Assembly (NCBI GenBank): GCA_013398615.1
Contig: VZSR01003806.1
Coordinates: 16,390,681-16,454,680, forward strand
Direction: 5' to 3'
Length of the DNA: 64,000 bases
DNA from: Brachypodius melanocephalos
Lineage: Eukaryota > Chordata > Aves > Passeriformes > Pycnonotidae
Both the position numbers and the translations under genes were made by a program. The notes below the pieces were generated by a model, which did not search any database, was not told the DNA's origin, and saw only the letters and a list, made by a program, of their open reading frames with translations. Below, one piece after another: positions 35,511 through 47,225 of this stretch; position 1 is the first letter of the stretch; each line of letters opens with the position of its first letter.

Positions 35511-35842
35511 GGGTTTTCTAGTTTGAAGAAACAGAGGCTGAGGTTCAATCTCATTGCTCTGCAGGTTCCTGAGGTGAGGAATGGGACAAGGATGTGCTGA
35601 GCTCTTTTCCCTGGTATCCAGAGGCTGGATTAGTTTGAAGGTCTCAGCAGCACACCAGAGGAGATTCAGAATGGACATTAGGAAGCATTTCTTTACCAAG
35701 AGGGTGCTCCAACACTGGGACAGGCTTCTGAGAGAGCTGGACTATGCCCTAAGCAAAATGCTTTAACTTTTGGTCAGGTCTGCTGTGGCTGGGTGGTTGG
35801 ACTAGATGATGATTGTAGATCCCTTCAAGATGATTCTTACTC
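35511..35842 (+). mobile_element. CR1 LINE, 3' fragment
   Basis: Plus-strand CR1 of about 330 bp. It shows ACAGAGGCTGAGGTTCAATC, TCATTGCTCTGCAGGTTCCT, AGGAGATTCAGAATGGACAT, TAGGAAGCATTTCTTTACCA and GGTTGGACTAGATGATGATT, then TAGATCCCTTCAAGATGATT. Its 3' end lies 78 bp before the solo LTR. Confidence 0.92.
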
Positions 35843-35920
35843 TCTTCCTGCTCTAAATAGATCAGAAACCTTTTCTTCTATATTACTCTCCAAAAATAAA
35901 TTAAATGAAGTTTTATTAGC

Positions 35921-36470
35921 TGTAAGCATGTGTATGGGGGTCTGTCGCTACACATGCACACAGTCGAGTTCAGGGGCAAGAAGAGAGAAGTTTATTTTCT
36001 GACTCTAACATATAGTTTCTGGACAATGACCATGGATTGAAGGATGAGGTTGCCACCTCTCTGAACTAGCAGTCCATCAATTGTCTCCACCTTGAGGAGA
36101 AGAACGTAAACAAAAGGGAACACTTACAAAAACATCACTCTGTTTACATGAAGTCTGTGAGAAACTTCATTACAAAAATGCAAAACATCAGAAGGCTGAA
36201 AAGATAAGGGGGACAGGGGTCAGCTTTTGTCAAATATATGTAATTTTTGATTCAGATAAGGGTTAAGATCTAAGCATGATTGGAACATGACCTGCTTAAA
36301 CTGCACAAGCTGGTTCCTTTGTTTTTCTTTGCTTCCGTTCTTAATCTCAGTTAGGTTTGTTCTTTGGAACCACACTTTACATTCAAAAAATTCCTATTAA
36401 AATAAACAGCTTCTAATAAAAAACCTTTTTGTATTTAAAGGGCCTTTGTGCTTTCCTGGTTCCTATAACA
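35921..36470 (-). mobile_element. Solo LTR, ERVK-like, 550 bp
   Basis: A 550-bp segment with the retroviral termini TG...CA. It is flanked by ATTAGC at 35915-35920 and TTTAGC at 36471-36476, a 6-bp target duplication with one changed base. Six-base duplications are typical of ERVK-type integrations. On the minus strand the element begins TGTTATAGGAACCAGGAAAG, has an AATAAA signal about 70 bp before its end, and finishes CCCCCATACACATGCTTACA, so minus is the likely sense. No gag, pol or env sequence is seen on either side, so the provirus interior was probably lost by LTR-LTR recombination. Family name not assigned. Confidence 0.72.
35991..35996 (-). promoter_or_regulatory. LTR polyadenylation signal AATAAA
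   Basis: TTTATT on plus is AATAAA on minus, inside the 550-bp solo LTR and 70 bp from its 3' terminus. This spacing suits the R/U5 side of an LTR and supports minus-strand orientation. Confidence 0.6.
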
Positions 36471-36476
36471 TTTAGC

Positions 36477-37079
36477 CCAGCATATCAAGTTCATCTCTGT
36501 TCAGGGCTTGAGGTGCTCTTGAAATGAGAACATTCATAGCATTTTTTTTTCAGTGGGTATTTATGTTATCATCCTAAATTGTCACAGAAGTGGTATTAAT
36601 GATGCCTTCTGATAAAATACTTAGATTGCCCTTTGTTATGTATATTTAATCAAGACAGTACTGAAAGCTCAGTGTTTGCAGAGGAGTTATTTCAGCCTTA
36701 TCAGAAGCGTGCACGAATGGCACACAATAGATGAGGAATTCATCATCAAACGAACAAAGCCCAGCTCTAAAGTGCACAGCTCCCAGGAACAGCTGCAGGT
36801 AGCTCTGCCATCGGGGCTGGGGCTGCCTGGCACTGAGCTCTGGGCTCACCAATCACACTTTGAGAGCTTCCTGGTGATTTTACAGCACAGGGAAGATCAG
36901 CTCCTGTGGAATGACAGTGGAATTACATAAACACGAGTTCTGCTAGATACATTCCTGAAGAACTAAAACTGCAGTCCATCTTTACCTGTGGTGGTTTCAC
37001 AGCACAGAGTTGCCCACTCAGCTTGGTTCCTGTGGATCTGGAGGGCTCTTTCCCTGCACAGCTATTGAGGCAGCCCAGT
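36477..37079. other. Unique sequence with an 84-codon open frame, no gene recognised
   Basis: 36676-36930 holds an open frame of 84 codons on plus without recognisable homology, in a repeat-free stretch directly beside the solo LTR. There is no clear evidence that it is an exon. Confidence 0.4.
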
Positions 37080-37420
37080 TAAGAGCAGGATTTAATATGA
37101 GAGAAACTTTACGAGTCCAAACTTATTTAAAATTATTCTGTTTTGATTTTCAACTTTTTTGAGAGGAGTAAAAGAATCACTTGGAAGCTTTTCTGACAGC
37201 CGGAAACATAATTCTGCATATTATTTTTTATCTGCTGATAAAAATACTTTTCATAAAACCCAGCAATAAGATGCTTTCAGAAGCGTAGCTTGAAGCAATG
37301 AATCACAGCCTTGTTAAAGACATAAGCAGAATCCAGAGTAGATGTTCATAACATTAAAATACTTATTGCAGCCATAAGGACTGTCAGAAAAAGGGTTCAA
37401 ATTATGCCTTGAGCTTGAGG
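37080..37420. other. Repeat-free AT-rich block, candidate conserved noncoding element
   Basis: No repeat or low-complexity content. It contains CTGCATATTATTTTTTATCT- and CATAAAACCCAGCAATAAGA-type sequence of the sort seen in conserved vertebrate noncoding DNA. Judged only by appearance. Confidence 0.25.
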
Positions 37421-38189
37421 GGTTTTGTGCCTGCAAAGAGTCAAGGACAGCACATCACTTTGTGCAACTGTCTCTCCCATTTGGCCTTAGGGAACAAATG
37501 GACTAAAGCAATCCCTAGGGTGATTTTACCACCTCCATGAGGCATAAATTTGCCATAACGTTTTTGTTCCTTACTGTTAGTGGATTTTTTTTAAAAGAGG
37601 GGGAGAATTCCATGATTAAGTAACTGTTTTGCTACTGTTTTTTGAGCTGTGCAAGGTATGCATCTTCTGCTATATGAGAAAGAAGGAACTTAACACACAT
37701 GGTCTGGATGGAGCCTGAGATTCACAGATCCTGGGGCAAGGTAGGGAACCAGCATGGAGAGGCACCTATTTAGTTTTTGTTAATGCACTAACATGTTTTT
37801 TTACATGTGTTTTCCCCAAGGTTTTACTAAAAAAATTCATTCTCTGTACTTCTCGTGCAAATAGGAGCTTATTAGCAGTGTTTATCCTGGTTAAGAGCAG
37901 CAATATTCCAACCTATGGGTTCTGCAGAGCTCCCTTACCCCACCAGCAACAGAAACTGAGTACCTAATTCTGACCCCCAAAAAATGCAAAATTGAGATGA
38001 CTGGAGATAGAAAAGACATTTGGAACTTGAGGGAAACGACAATTTAGGGAAGATATCTGCAGCCAGAAGAGGAAAACCAAAGTGTGCACATTGGAAGTGG
38101 TTTAGGAAACAAGTTCAATGACAAAGCATCTTCGGGGAAATAAAGTTTGGGAACCCTTGGAAAAAAAGAGGAATGTCAATTAAAGTTAG
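37421..38189. other. Unique sequence, no gene recognised
   Basis: About 770 bp without any recognisable feature. Short T and A runs only. Confidence 0.5.
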
Positions 38190-38455
38190 GGAGAAATTAA
38201 TTGAATGAATGTGCGAGGAAGAGAGAAACATCAAGATTTACTTGAGTACCTGAAGCACAGCCCAGATCAATTACTTGCTGCTGTCAGCATCATCAGTGCA
38301 ATGTAAGAAAGATTGAATGCACGCTATAAAATGCACCGTTTAACAAAGTTCAAGCTATTAAGTAATTAGAATATAATATGTGAACATGCTGAATACGCGT
38401 ATTTAAATGTAAATGTTTATTCACTGTTTATTTTTAGTGCAGAAAAATCACCCAG
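38190..38455. other. Repeat-free AT-rich block, candidate conserved noncoding element
   Basis: Contains CAGATCAATTACTTGCTGCT at about 38263 and a TAATTA core at 38363-38368, followed by a CpG-containing TACGCGTATTTAAATG near 38394. No repeats and no coding evidence. Tentative. Confidence 0.25.
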
Positions 38456-38730
38456 CTTGTTTAGTTGTCCTTGCTGTTTCAAACACTGCTGATCTATTGG
38501 ATGCCTCTGAGCCAGCACCCGGAGGCAGCTGCTCCTTTATCAATGGCATCCAGGGACTCCTCTTGGAAGGTGCAAAGTAACCTGCAAAGGAAACAAATTC
38601 AGGGTGGATAATAAATATGCTTTGCTCCAATGGGCTGAGGGAACAGTGATATTACATTTGCACTTACAGAGGGATCACTGGTATGGCCATTTGTCAGTGA
38701 TGTTAAAGGACAGGTCCTGAATTCCAAATG

Positions 38731-38990
38731 GAATAAGGTTTGGGTTGGAAGGGACCTCAAAGATCACCCAGTTCCAACTTCCTGTCGTGGACAGGGACAC
38801 CTTTCACCAGACCAGGTTGCTCAGGGTTCCATCCAACCTGGCCTTGAACACTTCCAGGTATGGAACACCCACAGTTTTGGGCAACCTGTGTCAGTGCCTC
38901 ACCACCCTCTCAGTAAATAGCCCATCTAAACAAATTCACTTTAAATTTAAAGCCACTCCCCCTCGACCTTGCCCTTGTAAAAATCCCTCA
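38731..38990 (-). mobile_element. CR1 LINE, 3' fragment
   Basis: Minus-strand CR1 of about 260 bp. It shows GGTTTGGGTTGGAAGGGACC, TCAAAGATCACCCAGTTCCA, GTCGTGGACAGGGACACCTT, CAGACCAGGTTGCTCAGGGT, CCTGGCCTTGAACACTTCCA and CCTCACCACCCTCTCAGTAA, then a decayed part ending in CCCTTGTAAAAATCCCTC. A small internal deletion removes the usual AGAATTTCTTCC segment. Confidence 0.96.
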
Positions 38991-40197
38991 CTTATCAACT
39001 GATATTGCTCACTGAGTGAGAAGATTAGCCACAGTAGTAAGGGGGGTTGTTAGTAAATGGGGAAATAGTAAATTCAAATGCAAAAAAGTGGAAGTTATGT
39101 TGTTTGTTGCTGGCACTTGGAAGCTCAAGCTGTTCTAGCTCTGCCAGTGTCAAAGTGCGTGGCCTCTGGTTTATCATTCCACCTTGCTTATGAAATAATG
39201 GCAAAGCAATTCATACTTGTAAATATCAGAGCAATAACTGCTGTAAATTCCCAAATGAATGCCACATTTTTGCTGCTGATTATGTCTTCCAAAACAACCA
39301 TGAAAGGTGAAGCATAGTTTGTCTGCAAGGTTTTTCTGATGTTAACACATGCTCATCCAGAACCTGGCAGAACTAAGCAGAACTGTGCTCGTGATGTGGT
39401 TAGTCCTATTGATTTTAATCTCAACAATTTAAAATCAGCATCCAGTCATCCTAGAAGGAAGACAAAGAAAATGCTCACCTGTCTGAAAACAAAAGCTTTA
39501 AAACATACACATTGGCCAGTAATATGGAGAAAGAAATCTGGGTGCAGATTTTGGGGTGTGTGCCATATTTAAAAGCATACAGTGAGGTACCAGTTTTATT
39601 TCTAAGGCTTTTATTCTAATGGCCTGTGATGTTCTTAGTCTTTTGTGACTGCAAGCCTTTCACCAAGTCCCAGATTCTGAAAAGTACACAAGAACCACTT
39701 TGTCACCAACTCCTCCTGACACAGGTTGTCTTTATAGTTTCTCAATCTTGCTTACAAAAGAAGTGATCTGTCCTTGGTTGGAGATTAGTGTCATAAAGAA
39801 ACAGTTGTATCTGAAAATATTCCAGAAAGAACCACATCATAATTAGAAGTCAAGGTCCCACCACAGTCCAAGCTGGATGCTCCAAGAAATGAGAAGAGGA
39901 ATGGCAGTGATGCAGAGTAAGCCTCAGACAGGAGGGTGGGCACTGAAGTTCCTCCTCTGTTACAGACTTTCTGAATGACTTTGGGAGTGCCAGCACTTCT
40001 GTCTACACCTCTAACCAGCAACAGAGAATATTGCTGAGCACAGGAACTCGATCCTCTCTTCTGTTAAATTTTTGCAAGTGCTTTGCATGGTTTTGTCTGG
40101 ACTGAAACAGGCTCTCAAACACTTCTCAGACACTGGAAGTTATCAAAGGCCAAGGGGAATTCCTAGAGTAAATGTCATTTATTTCTACAAGAAATTA
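38991..40197. other. Unique sequence, no gene recognised
   Basis: About 1.2 kb between two minus-strand CR1 copies. Open frames are at most 79 codons. Nothing identified. Confidence 0.5.
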
Positions 40198-40320
40198 GGC
40201 TGGAAGACAATTCTGGAAATCACCTGGTCTTAACATCCTGTTTGAAAAAGGTCCAGTGCAATGTGTTCAGAGACTGTGCCCAGTCAAGGTCTTAACATCT
40301 CCAAGGATGAGCTTGTCACA
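40198..40320 (-). mobile_element. Old diverged CR1 LINE fragment
   Basis: Minus-strand match to an older CR1 type. It shows GGCTGGAAGACAATTCTGGA, AATCACCTGGTCTTAACATC, then a GCCCAGTCAAGG segment and AACATCTCCAAGGATG, in the order expected for CR1 (AATCATCTAGTCCAACCTCC, TTGTCCAGTC, ATCTCCAAGGATGGAGACTC). Divergence is clearly higher than in the other copies, so this is one of the older insertions. Confidence 0.7.
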
Positions 40321-43300
40321 GCCTCTCCTGCCTCCTCTGTCAGCAGTTAATTGTTCCCAGGATAGAACAGTTTTTCATAGGTAATTTACATTTTCTGTCA
40401 ACCTTTAGGTTTCCTATAATTGTACAAACTCTCCAGAGGCAGTTTGGATGTGTTACCCTGCTCTGGAGGCGAAAGGGGTGTAACAATAGGCACGTAGGCA
40501 GACTTCATCACTTGGTTTCAGGGCTAGAGAACAGGTTAATAGAGATGTAACCTCCAAGTTTTGGTTCCCATTGGTAATTTGAATATATTAGCACTTAATT
40601 GGAGGGCTCAGATCCCATTATTGTGCTTAAATGTGTGGGTACCACAAGGGATAAATCCCTGTGCATGGGTATGCAGAACACATATGGAAAAGTGAGCAGA
40701 TCTCTAGGAAAAGAACTAAAAATCCGTTGATCTGTCTTTGTATTGTCAAAAATTACTCTTTTATGTTTTCTCTGTTTTTTTTGCTTGTTTGTTTTAAATC
40801 AACATGTCCAGAAATGATAACTCCCCAAAGTCTTATTAAACCCTTAACAAAGTGTAGTCTGAGCCAAGGAACAGCAAATGAGACAAACAACTAAACAAAC
40901 AGTCTGTGGACATTCGAAATATTTCTGGGCCTTTCGTGTTATGCTGGGTCTGTGGGGGAATACTTAAAAATATTCAGGAAGAGGAAGAGTTTTATCACCA
41001 GATGAAGCCTGAGTTTTGCGCTGTGTTCCTTCATAGTGCTGCCAGGAAAACACAGACCACAGAGAGGGAGTGACTGAAGGACACGTGTGGGACCAGTTCT
41101 GTGTAAAGACCAGCACAAAATCTATGCACAAAGTCAGTGGTGTGTTGGGCCTGATGCTTTTTCTCTGTGTAAAAGTAATTACCTCTTCAGGGAAGAGAAA
41201 TTGAGTTGTGACTTGCTATTTTCTTATATATTCACCAACACTCTGCACATATGTGTTAGAATATTACTGATATGAAAGTGTGTGTCTTGCAAACAAAACC
41301 ATCTGAGGGAAGGGGTGAAGATGCTGGGGATACTGGTGGAAGAGAGTGATTGTTTCAGGCAGCAATAAAAAGTAAGGTTTTTGTTTTTAGAATAGAAGTT
41401 CACTGATAGACCTGACACTGTGGCACACAGCTGAGCACACACCTCACTCCAGTGAGCACTGCATACACAATAAATAAATATACCAGTATAAGACATCTGC
41501 CACACACCACAAGAAAGTGATGAAAAAGAAGCTTGGGAGCGAGAGGCATGCCAAACAGTCTGGGGAAATGGATTCCACTCTGCAGTCTCATTGAGATTTT
41601 AAACCCACCTGGTCCTTTACAGAGTCTCAGAGGATGGTGGATGCAGCTCTGATGGATCAAACATAGCCTGGCTTGGAGGCATCCATGGTGCCTTGCAGGA
41701 TGTTGTGTTTGGTGTCTCAGGGCTTTGGCCACTGCTGTCAGTCTGTCTGCTTTGGGGCAGAAATGACCCAATTGTGAGATGTGTATTGATAGAGGTCAGC
41801 TGTGGCACTCACACTGTGTTAACCCTGCTGCAAAGAGAGAAAATGTTAGGCAAAAAGCAGGTGGAAAAGGGTCGGAGAAAAAATTATGTTTGGTGTTTTT
41901 CTGTAAATACTGGTTTTTAATAAAAGACGTTCTGGAATGATTCTGCAGGGAAAATTCTTTGGCAGCACAGGATCACAAGAGAATGATTCTATGCTTTGCA
42001 GTGCTAAGCAAGTGTTCTCTTCCCTCTCCACTTTGATCAAAAATATAGACATTTTGTGGTTTCTGTCTTTGTAAACACATTTATAAGGTACATTTTACAA
42101 AAACTGTGTACAAAAAGAAGGACTTTCCCAAAGATCATTATTTTCTCCTGAAACTTCTTAGAGACTATCTGGAGACTGCTATTTCTCTGTCCCAGACTTT
42201 GTTTCAGACATAAATAAACCCTGTAGCTCTAGCCCTGATGGTCTGTACAGGAAATAACCTTTTTGTCATGTAATGCCCCACTTCAGGACTCATAGATCAA
42301 GACACCATCATCTTGTACCATTTGATTGTATTTAAATCTGTGGGAACTGAATGTGAAATGCAGCTTCTTGCTAGTCAGCTTTGGATGAACAGGATGCATT
42401 CAAATCTAGTTAGAAAATAGAAATTAGGGAGCTGTGTGAGAGGCAAAAGAAGTCTTGCCCCAGACTGCAGAAAGAATGATAAAAGCATGCCCTTTTCTTT
42501 TTGAAATATGACAGAAATGTCAGCAGATCAGTGTTATTCTATAGCATCCTGTCTGAAAGGAGAATACAGTGTTTGAGTCATAATTGCTTTCAGAACCATT
42601 GAAAACTCAAAGCTGGAGGATTTTTCTGAGAAAATAAGATTGGAGATTTTAAAAGAGAAAGGTTAGAGGGAGTGGTGCACTAAGATCCTTTGAAAATTCC
42701 ACTTTCTGACCTCTAAACAGCTCCAGTTTGGTGGAGTTGTTTGATAGTAGTACTGAGAAACTTTGGGAAAAGATCAGCACTCATTTGTGCCATGCATGGA
42801 AACAATGCCCAGGACACACAGACCCAGGGCAGTGCTGGTGATCAGGCAATGATTTATCCAAATTTGACAGGCAAAATGATGCATTTTAGTATGACTTAAC
42901 ATGTAGTGTTACCTTGTTGATAAAAGGATCAAGGCTCTGCTGTGGGAGGTATTATGAAGTTATGTAGAAGATGGATTTTACAACCAAGCTACGTCCAAAG
43001 GACAATTGAAAGAGTCCAGCAAAGAAATGGCAAGAGGCATCAAACTCCAGAGTTCCTGCTCCAATGTCCTGTTTTGTTCAGTTCATTAGGCAAAGAAAGG
43101 GTGAGAGAATTTGGAAATTACATACATCAATCATCCTCAAGGTGGGGATGAATGAAATGTGGAAAACTCTGGATACATGCAGAGATTGGGAGAGCGAAAA
43201 AGAAAGGAACTGCTGGTCTGAAGGACAGGGTGGAGTGGATCCTGTGTGACAGCAACAAAACAAACTGACAAAATGCTCTGCAAGGAGTGATTTGGCCCTA

Positions 43301-45399
43301 TGAGCTTAATCTCCTCCTCTTTTAAAATTCAGTGTGTCTGAGGGTTGTTTCTGTTTGTTTGCTTTTTATTTTTATGATGTGTCAGGATTCAAAGCTTAAA
43401 TGTATAGTATTGCAAGATTATAGCTTGATCCCAAAGGAAATATCAAGCAGTGACTGCTCTGTGGGTTGTGTTTATATATCAGCAAGCAGGAAAACACAAC
43501 TCAAACAGATTTTTTAGCAGCAACATGATCCCTTTAGACAACTTAGAAACTTTCACCCAAAGTAATTGCACACAGTCAGCTTCTAACATATTGCAGTCTT
43601 TGTTTTAAATCAGAACAGCTTTGTTTACTGCTTTTTTCCTATAGACTCATCCACAGGTACTTCATTACCTGTGTATTTTGTTCTGACAGTTTAATATCTA
43701 GGAAACTGCTGATTTCAAATTGCAAAAGCCTATTTTGGAGTAGACTTTTTCAGTCAGGAAAAACTGTGAGATAATGTAAAGTATGTCTAAGAAAGACATC
43801 TTTTCCCAGGATGGAAAGACTTTTAAGGTGCTGGGATTTTCTGATGCACAGAATTATAAATGTGGACTGAATATGGGATGTGAAAATACAGAAACTTTCT
43901 GAGTCTTCTAAAGAGCAGATTAGCTTTTAAGTTTTAAAAGGTTTTTTAATGGTTTGAGACTTGTTCCACTTTGCTGTTTCTGGATTCTTCTGCTCAGAGT
44001 CCTTGTATCTCCTTTTCTCTGACCTGATCTTTTTCTGTATCAACAAACCATCCGTAATTGACTTTTTTCCCTAATGGCCCCAGTTTGCTACATCAATATC
44101 AAAGTCTGATATTCTCAAAACTGTTGCCTATGGATGCTTTACACACTGCTGCTGGTATTACTGACAGTTCCTTAGGCACTGTGGCCTTGCAAGGCTTTAT
44201 TCCCCAAAAGGTCCCCTTCAATTTTCTGTGAAGTTTGGCCATTTCTCACACGCCTTTGGCAAATGGGAGGTTTGTGAAATGGGAGCCCAGTCATCCCTTG
44301 AGGTGCTGTGACTTTTGTCAGCTTTGCACATTGCTCTTGTGCCATCCAGCAGTTTCCCATGTCCTATTCAGAGAACTTAACCTCAGCCTGGGGCTGAAGG
44401 AGTGATCCAGTAATTTCCTTGCACCCCTAAAAGGAAAAGGTAGAAAAGGTGTGAGGAAGGAGACTGAGCAGTACCAGTCAGACATTTCCATGATGAATGG
44501 TCTTCTCCTTTCTTGCTGAATCTGCCATTCTGGGACACAGGAGGTTCCTGCTGGTTCCTGACAGTCAAGGTCTGACCTCCTTCATTATCCTGAAAGCCCC
44601 ATGTCAGTACCAGTGTGTTTGGCTTAGATAATAATGTGTAAATCAGATAAACTGAAGCGCGTGATTTCTTTCTCTTTTGGATTTCTTAATTTCTGTTAGT
44701 GCTAGTGAAACTCTTGTGGGTGTATCTGAGCTCCTGTGTGTTGTGCAAGGGAATTAAATGTGTGGTTTGAGTCAGCAGTAGTGGAAACCTCTTTCCAAAA
44801 TATCCCACACAGGACAGGGAGGGAAGACCTTGAACGCTGCCCCTGCACCTCATGGAGAGCTCAGAGGAGCAGATGCAAACATTTGTGGTTCTCACCCTCT
44901 AATTTTTTCAGTTCCCTCATTGAATTCTGTAACTCTTTATTTCATAGAGAGAAACTTCTCAGCTTGTTTTGATCCAGAATTACTGCTCATTAAGAACAGG
45001 CACAAGCATTAGACTTTGAGGGTATAGATTTACAACTATTATGGTGACAAGAAAGAAAGATAAAACATGTCTGTGAAGCCAAGAGAGGATGAGGACCAGC
45101 TCTTCAAATCTGCCAGTGATTTCAAGAGCCTTTGTTTTCTGCTCCCCAGCAAAGAAAGGAATAAGTAATTTACAAGAATAGTAAAACAGAGCATTAGTTA
45201 GACATGGATAATTACTAAAGTGACTATTTTCAATTTTTAAGTGGAAAGCCAAAATATTTGTTTCTGCCTAACACAGTAGATAAAATTAAATAGAAGTGGG
45301 AATCTTGCCAAAAAGTTTATTGCATATTAACAAATGTTATTTTTGGATCACTGTGCAACTGGACAAAACCCAATTCTTCAATACAGTAGCTCAGTAAAC
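40321..45399. other. Unique sequence, no gene recognised
   Basis: About 5.1 kb with no recognisable repeat family or gene. Open frames are at most 123 codons (41400-41771, minus). An AATAAA near 41920 on plus has no associated exon evidence. Confidence 0.5.
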
Positions 45400-45700
45400 A
45401 AGTGTTTGGGGGCTTTTAATATTTTGATGGCAATAATGTGCCTTATGCTGGGTGCCAGTTCCGCTAAGGATCAAATCGATGGTTAAATTATTAAGCAGTA
45501 GTGATGGACAATCTTTCAGGGGTAATTACTTTAACAGTAATAAAAGTGAGTGTAAAACGTGTAAACTGTACATGCTGACACCTCTGTGATGGCAACTGCT
45601 GCTTTTGGGAGCTCTCTCAGCAGCTATAGCATGCTGTACCACACAATTGCTAAAACAATAACACTCTAACATCCACGGAGGGCAATAAGAAAACCTGGAC
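45400..45700. other. Repeat-free block, candidate conserved noncoding element
   Basis: Contains GGATCAAATCGATGGTTAAA, TAATTA at 45523-45528 and a CAGCTATAGCATGCTGTACC segment. No repeats and no coding evidence. The CpG-containing words in otherwise CpG-poor DNA are a weak hint of constraint. Confidence 0.27.
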
Positions 45701-47099
45701 GAAATGAATTTGGATGTTCTTGTCTCTCTTCACATGGCAAACCTCTCCTCCAGGAAGACGCTATTACTCCTGGGGGCCTTGTAATTACCCTCAGAAGAAT
45801 CCAAGTAATTTATCCTTGAAAGAGTCCAAGTGGAAGTAGGGATTGAGCCTGGGAGATATAATCCATGTATAACAGCCCAGCGAGGTGCTGCAGCACAGGA
45901 AAGCAGCTGGGTCCACACTTCCATCCAGAGGATCTCTCCTGGGTGTGTCCCTCTCTCCAGTGTGTCCCTGCATTCCTTCCCATCAGTGAAGCCTGTCCCA
46001 GGATTCTCCCAAGCCATGAGCTTTAAGGCAGCACCTGTGACCAGTGTCATCCCTTCCCAGAGGAAGAAATGGGAGCAAGGAGTTCTTCACTTTGGGGATA
46101 TTTTAGCTTTCTCATTACTGGCAGCTCTTTTGATGAGATGTGGATTCGTTGCTGGGGACACATCTTCCTCTTGTTTTATGTTTTCTTTTTCTGTTCTTCA
46201 TGTCACCAGTCCTCTGCCACTACATATACTTTGATATTAAATCCCTTTGTGACCTCATCTGATTTCTGCCTTTGGGCCACAACTTTTCTTTTTCTGGGAT
46301 GTAATATTTGTGTGAATAGGTCCTTCAGGATGGTTTATAAGGAGCCTGAGAGATGCCTGGCAGCAAGTAGCCGGTCAGAGAGTCTTGGCTGCTGGTCTCT
46401 TCAGACTCTGCTTGCTACAAAATCTGTTAAAATTTGTTACCCCTTCACTGGGAAGTTGCAATGATAATCACTTTGGACTTGGGAGGAGTCCTGTGAGAGA
46501 TTCCTTTGAGCCCACCACAGAATTATGCTGCCCTTTCTTCCAGAAAGATGACTTTTATTTGTCCCAAAAGAATGGGATCCATCAGCCTCAGTTGCTTCAG
46601 TCAGCACCCGAGGCATCCTGGTGGTGTCAGGTAATGTTTTCTCTCAGTTAACAGAGTGAGGGTGGCCTTCACCTCGATGAAGCAGTAAGTGGTTAAACTG
46701 CAGAAACTCCATTTCTGTCACTCAAGTGTCAGAAATGATAGATTTACTGGCCACAAACCTCCAAGAACTTTGAAGCTGAGGGCTTGGCTGAGCTTGAAGG
46801 CTCTATCACGTTAGCTGCCCTGACTAACATGAACAGGTTTGCAGCTCTGTGTGTTTCTGTATCAACTTAATCACTTCTTCCAGGGGTTGGGCCTTACCCT
46901 TTAATACTATCATATTAAAACCTCATTATGGTTTAACTGCATCTATATTTAGTAAGGCACTGACAAAGCTTATGCTGGTGTTAGGAAAATAAATCATAAT
47001 AAGGAGTAGAACATTTGAGTCATCCTTAAAAGCTAAAATAGAGAAAGAGAAACCAAAGAAACTCTCCAAACCCCCATGGTTTTAAATTCAGATTGTTGG
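45701..47099. other. Unique sequence, no gene recognised
   Basis: GC-richer at 45.8-46.1 kb. Overlapping plus frames of 134, 131 and 88 codons (45830-46651) are unrecognised and carry no clear coding signature. Confidence 0.45.
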
Positions 47100-47225
47100 G
47101 GTGGGTTTTTTTTATGACTGTGGTTTTTTTGTTTGTTTTTGTTTGTTTGTATTGGCTTTTTTGTGGATGTGTGTGTGTTTGGGGGTGTGTGTGTGTTAAT
47201 TCTTGTTTGTTTGTTTTCTTTTTAT
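47100..47225. repeat. T/G-rich low-complexity tract with short (TG)n runs
   Basis: A mix of T runs, GTTTGTTTG units and two short TG dinucleotide runs (47167-47178 and 47186-47196) separated by TTTGGGGG. Simple sequence. Confidence 0.9.
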
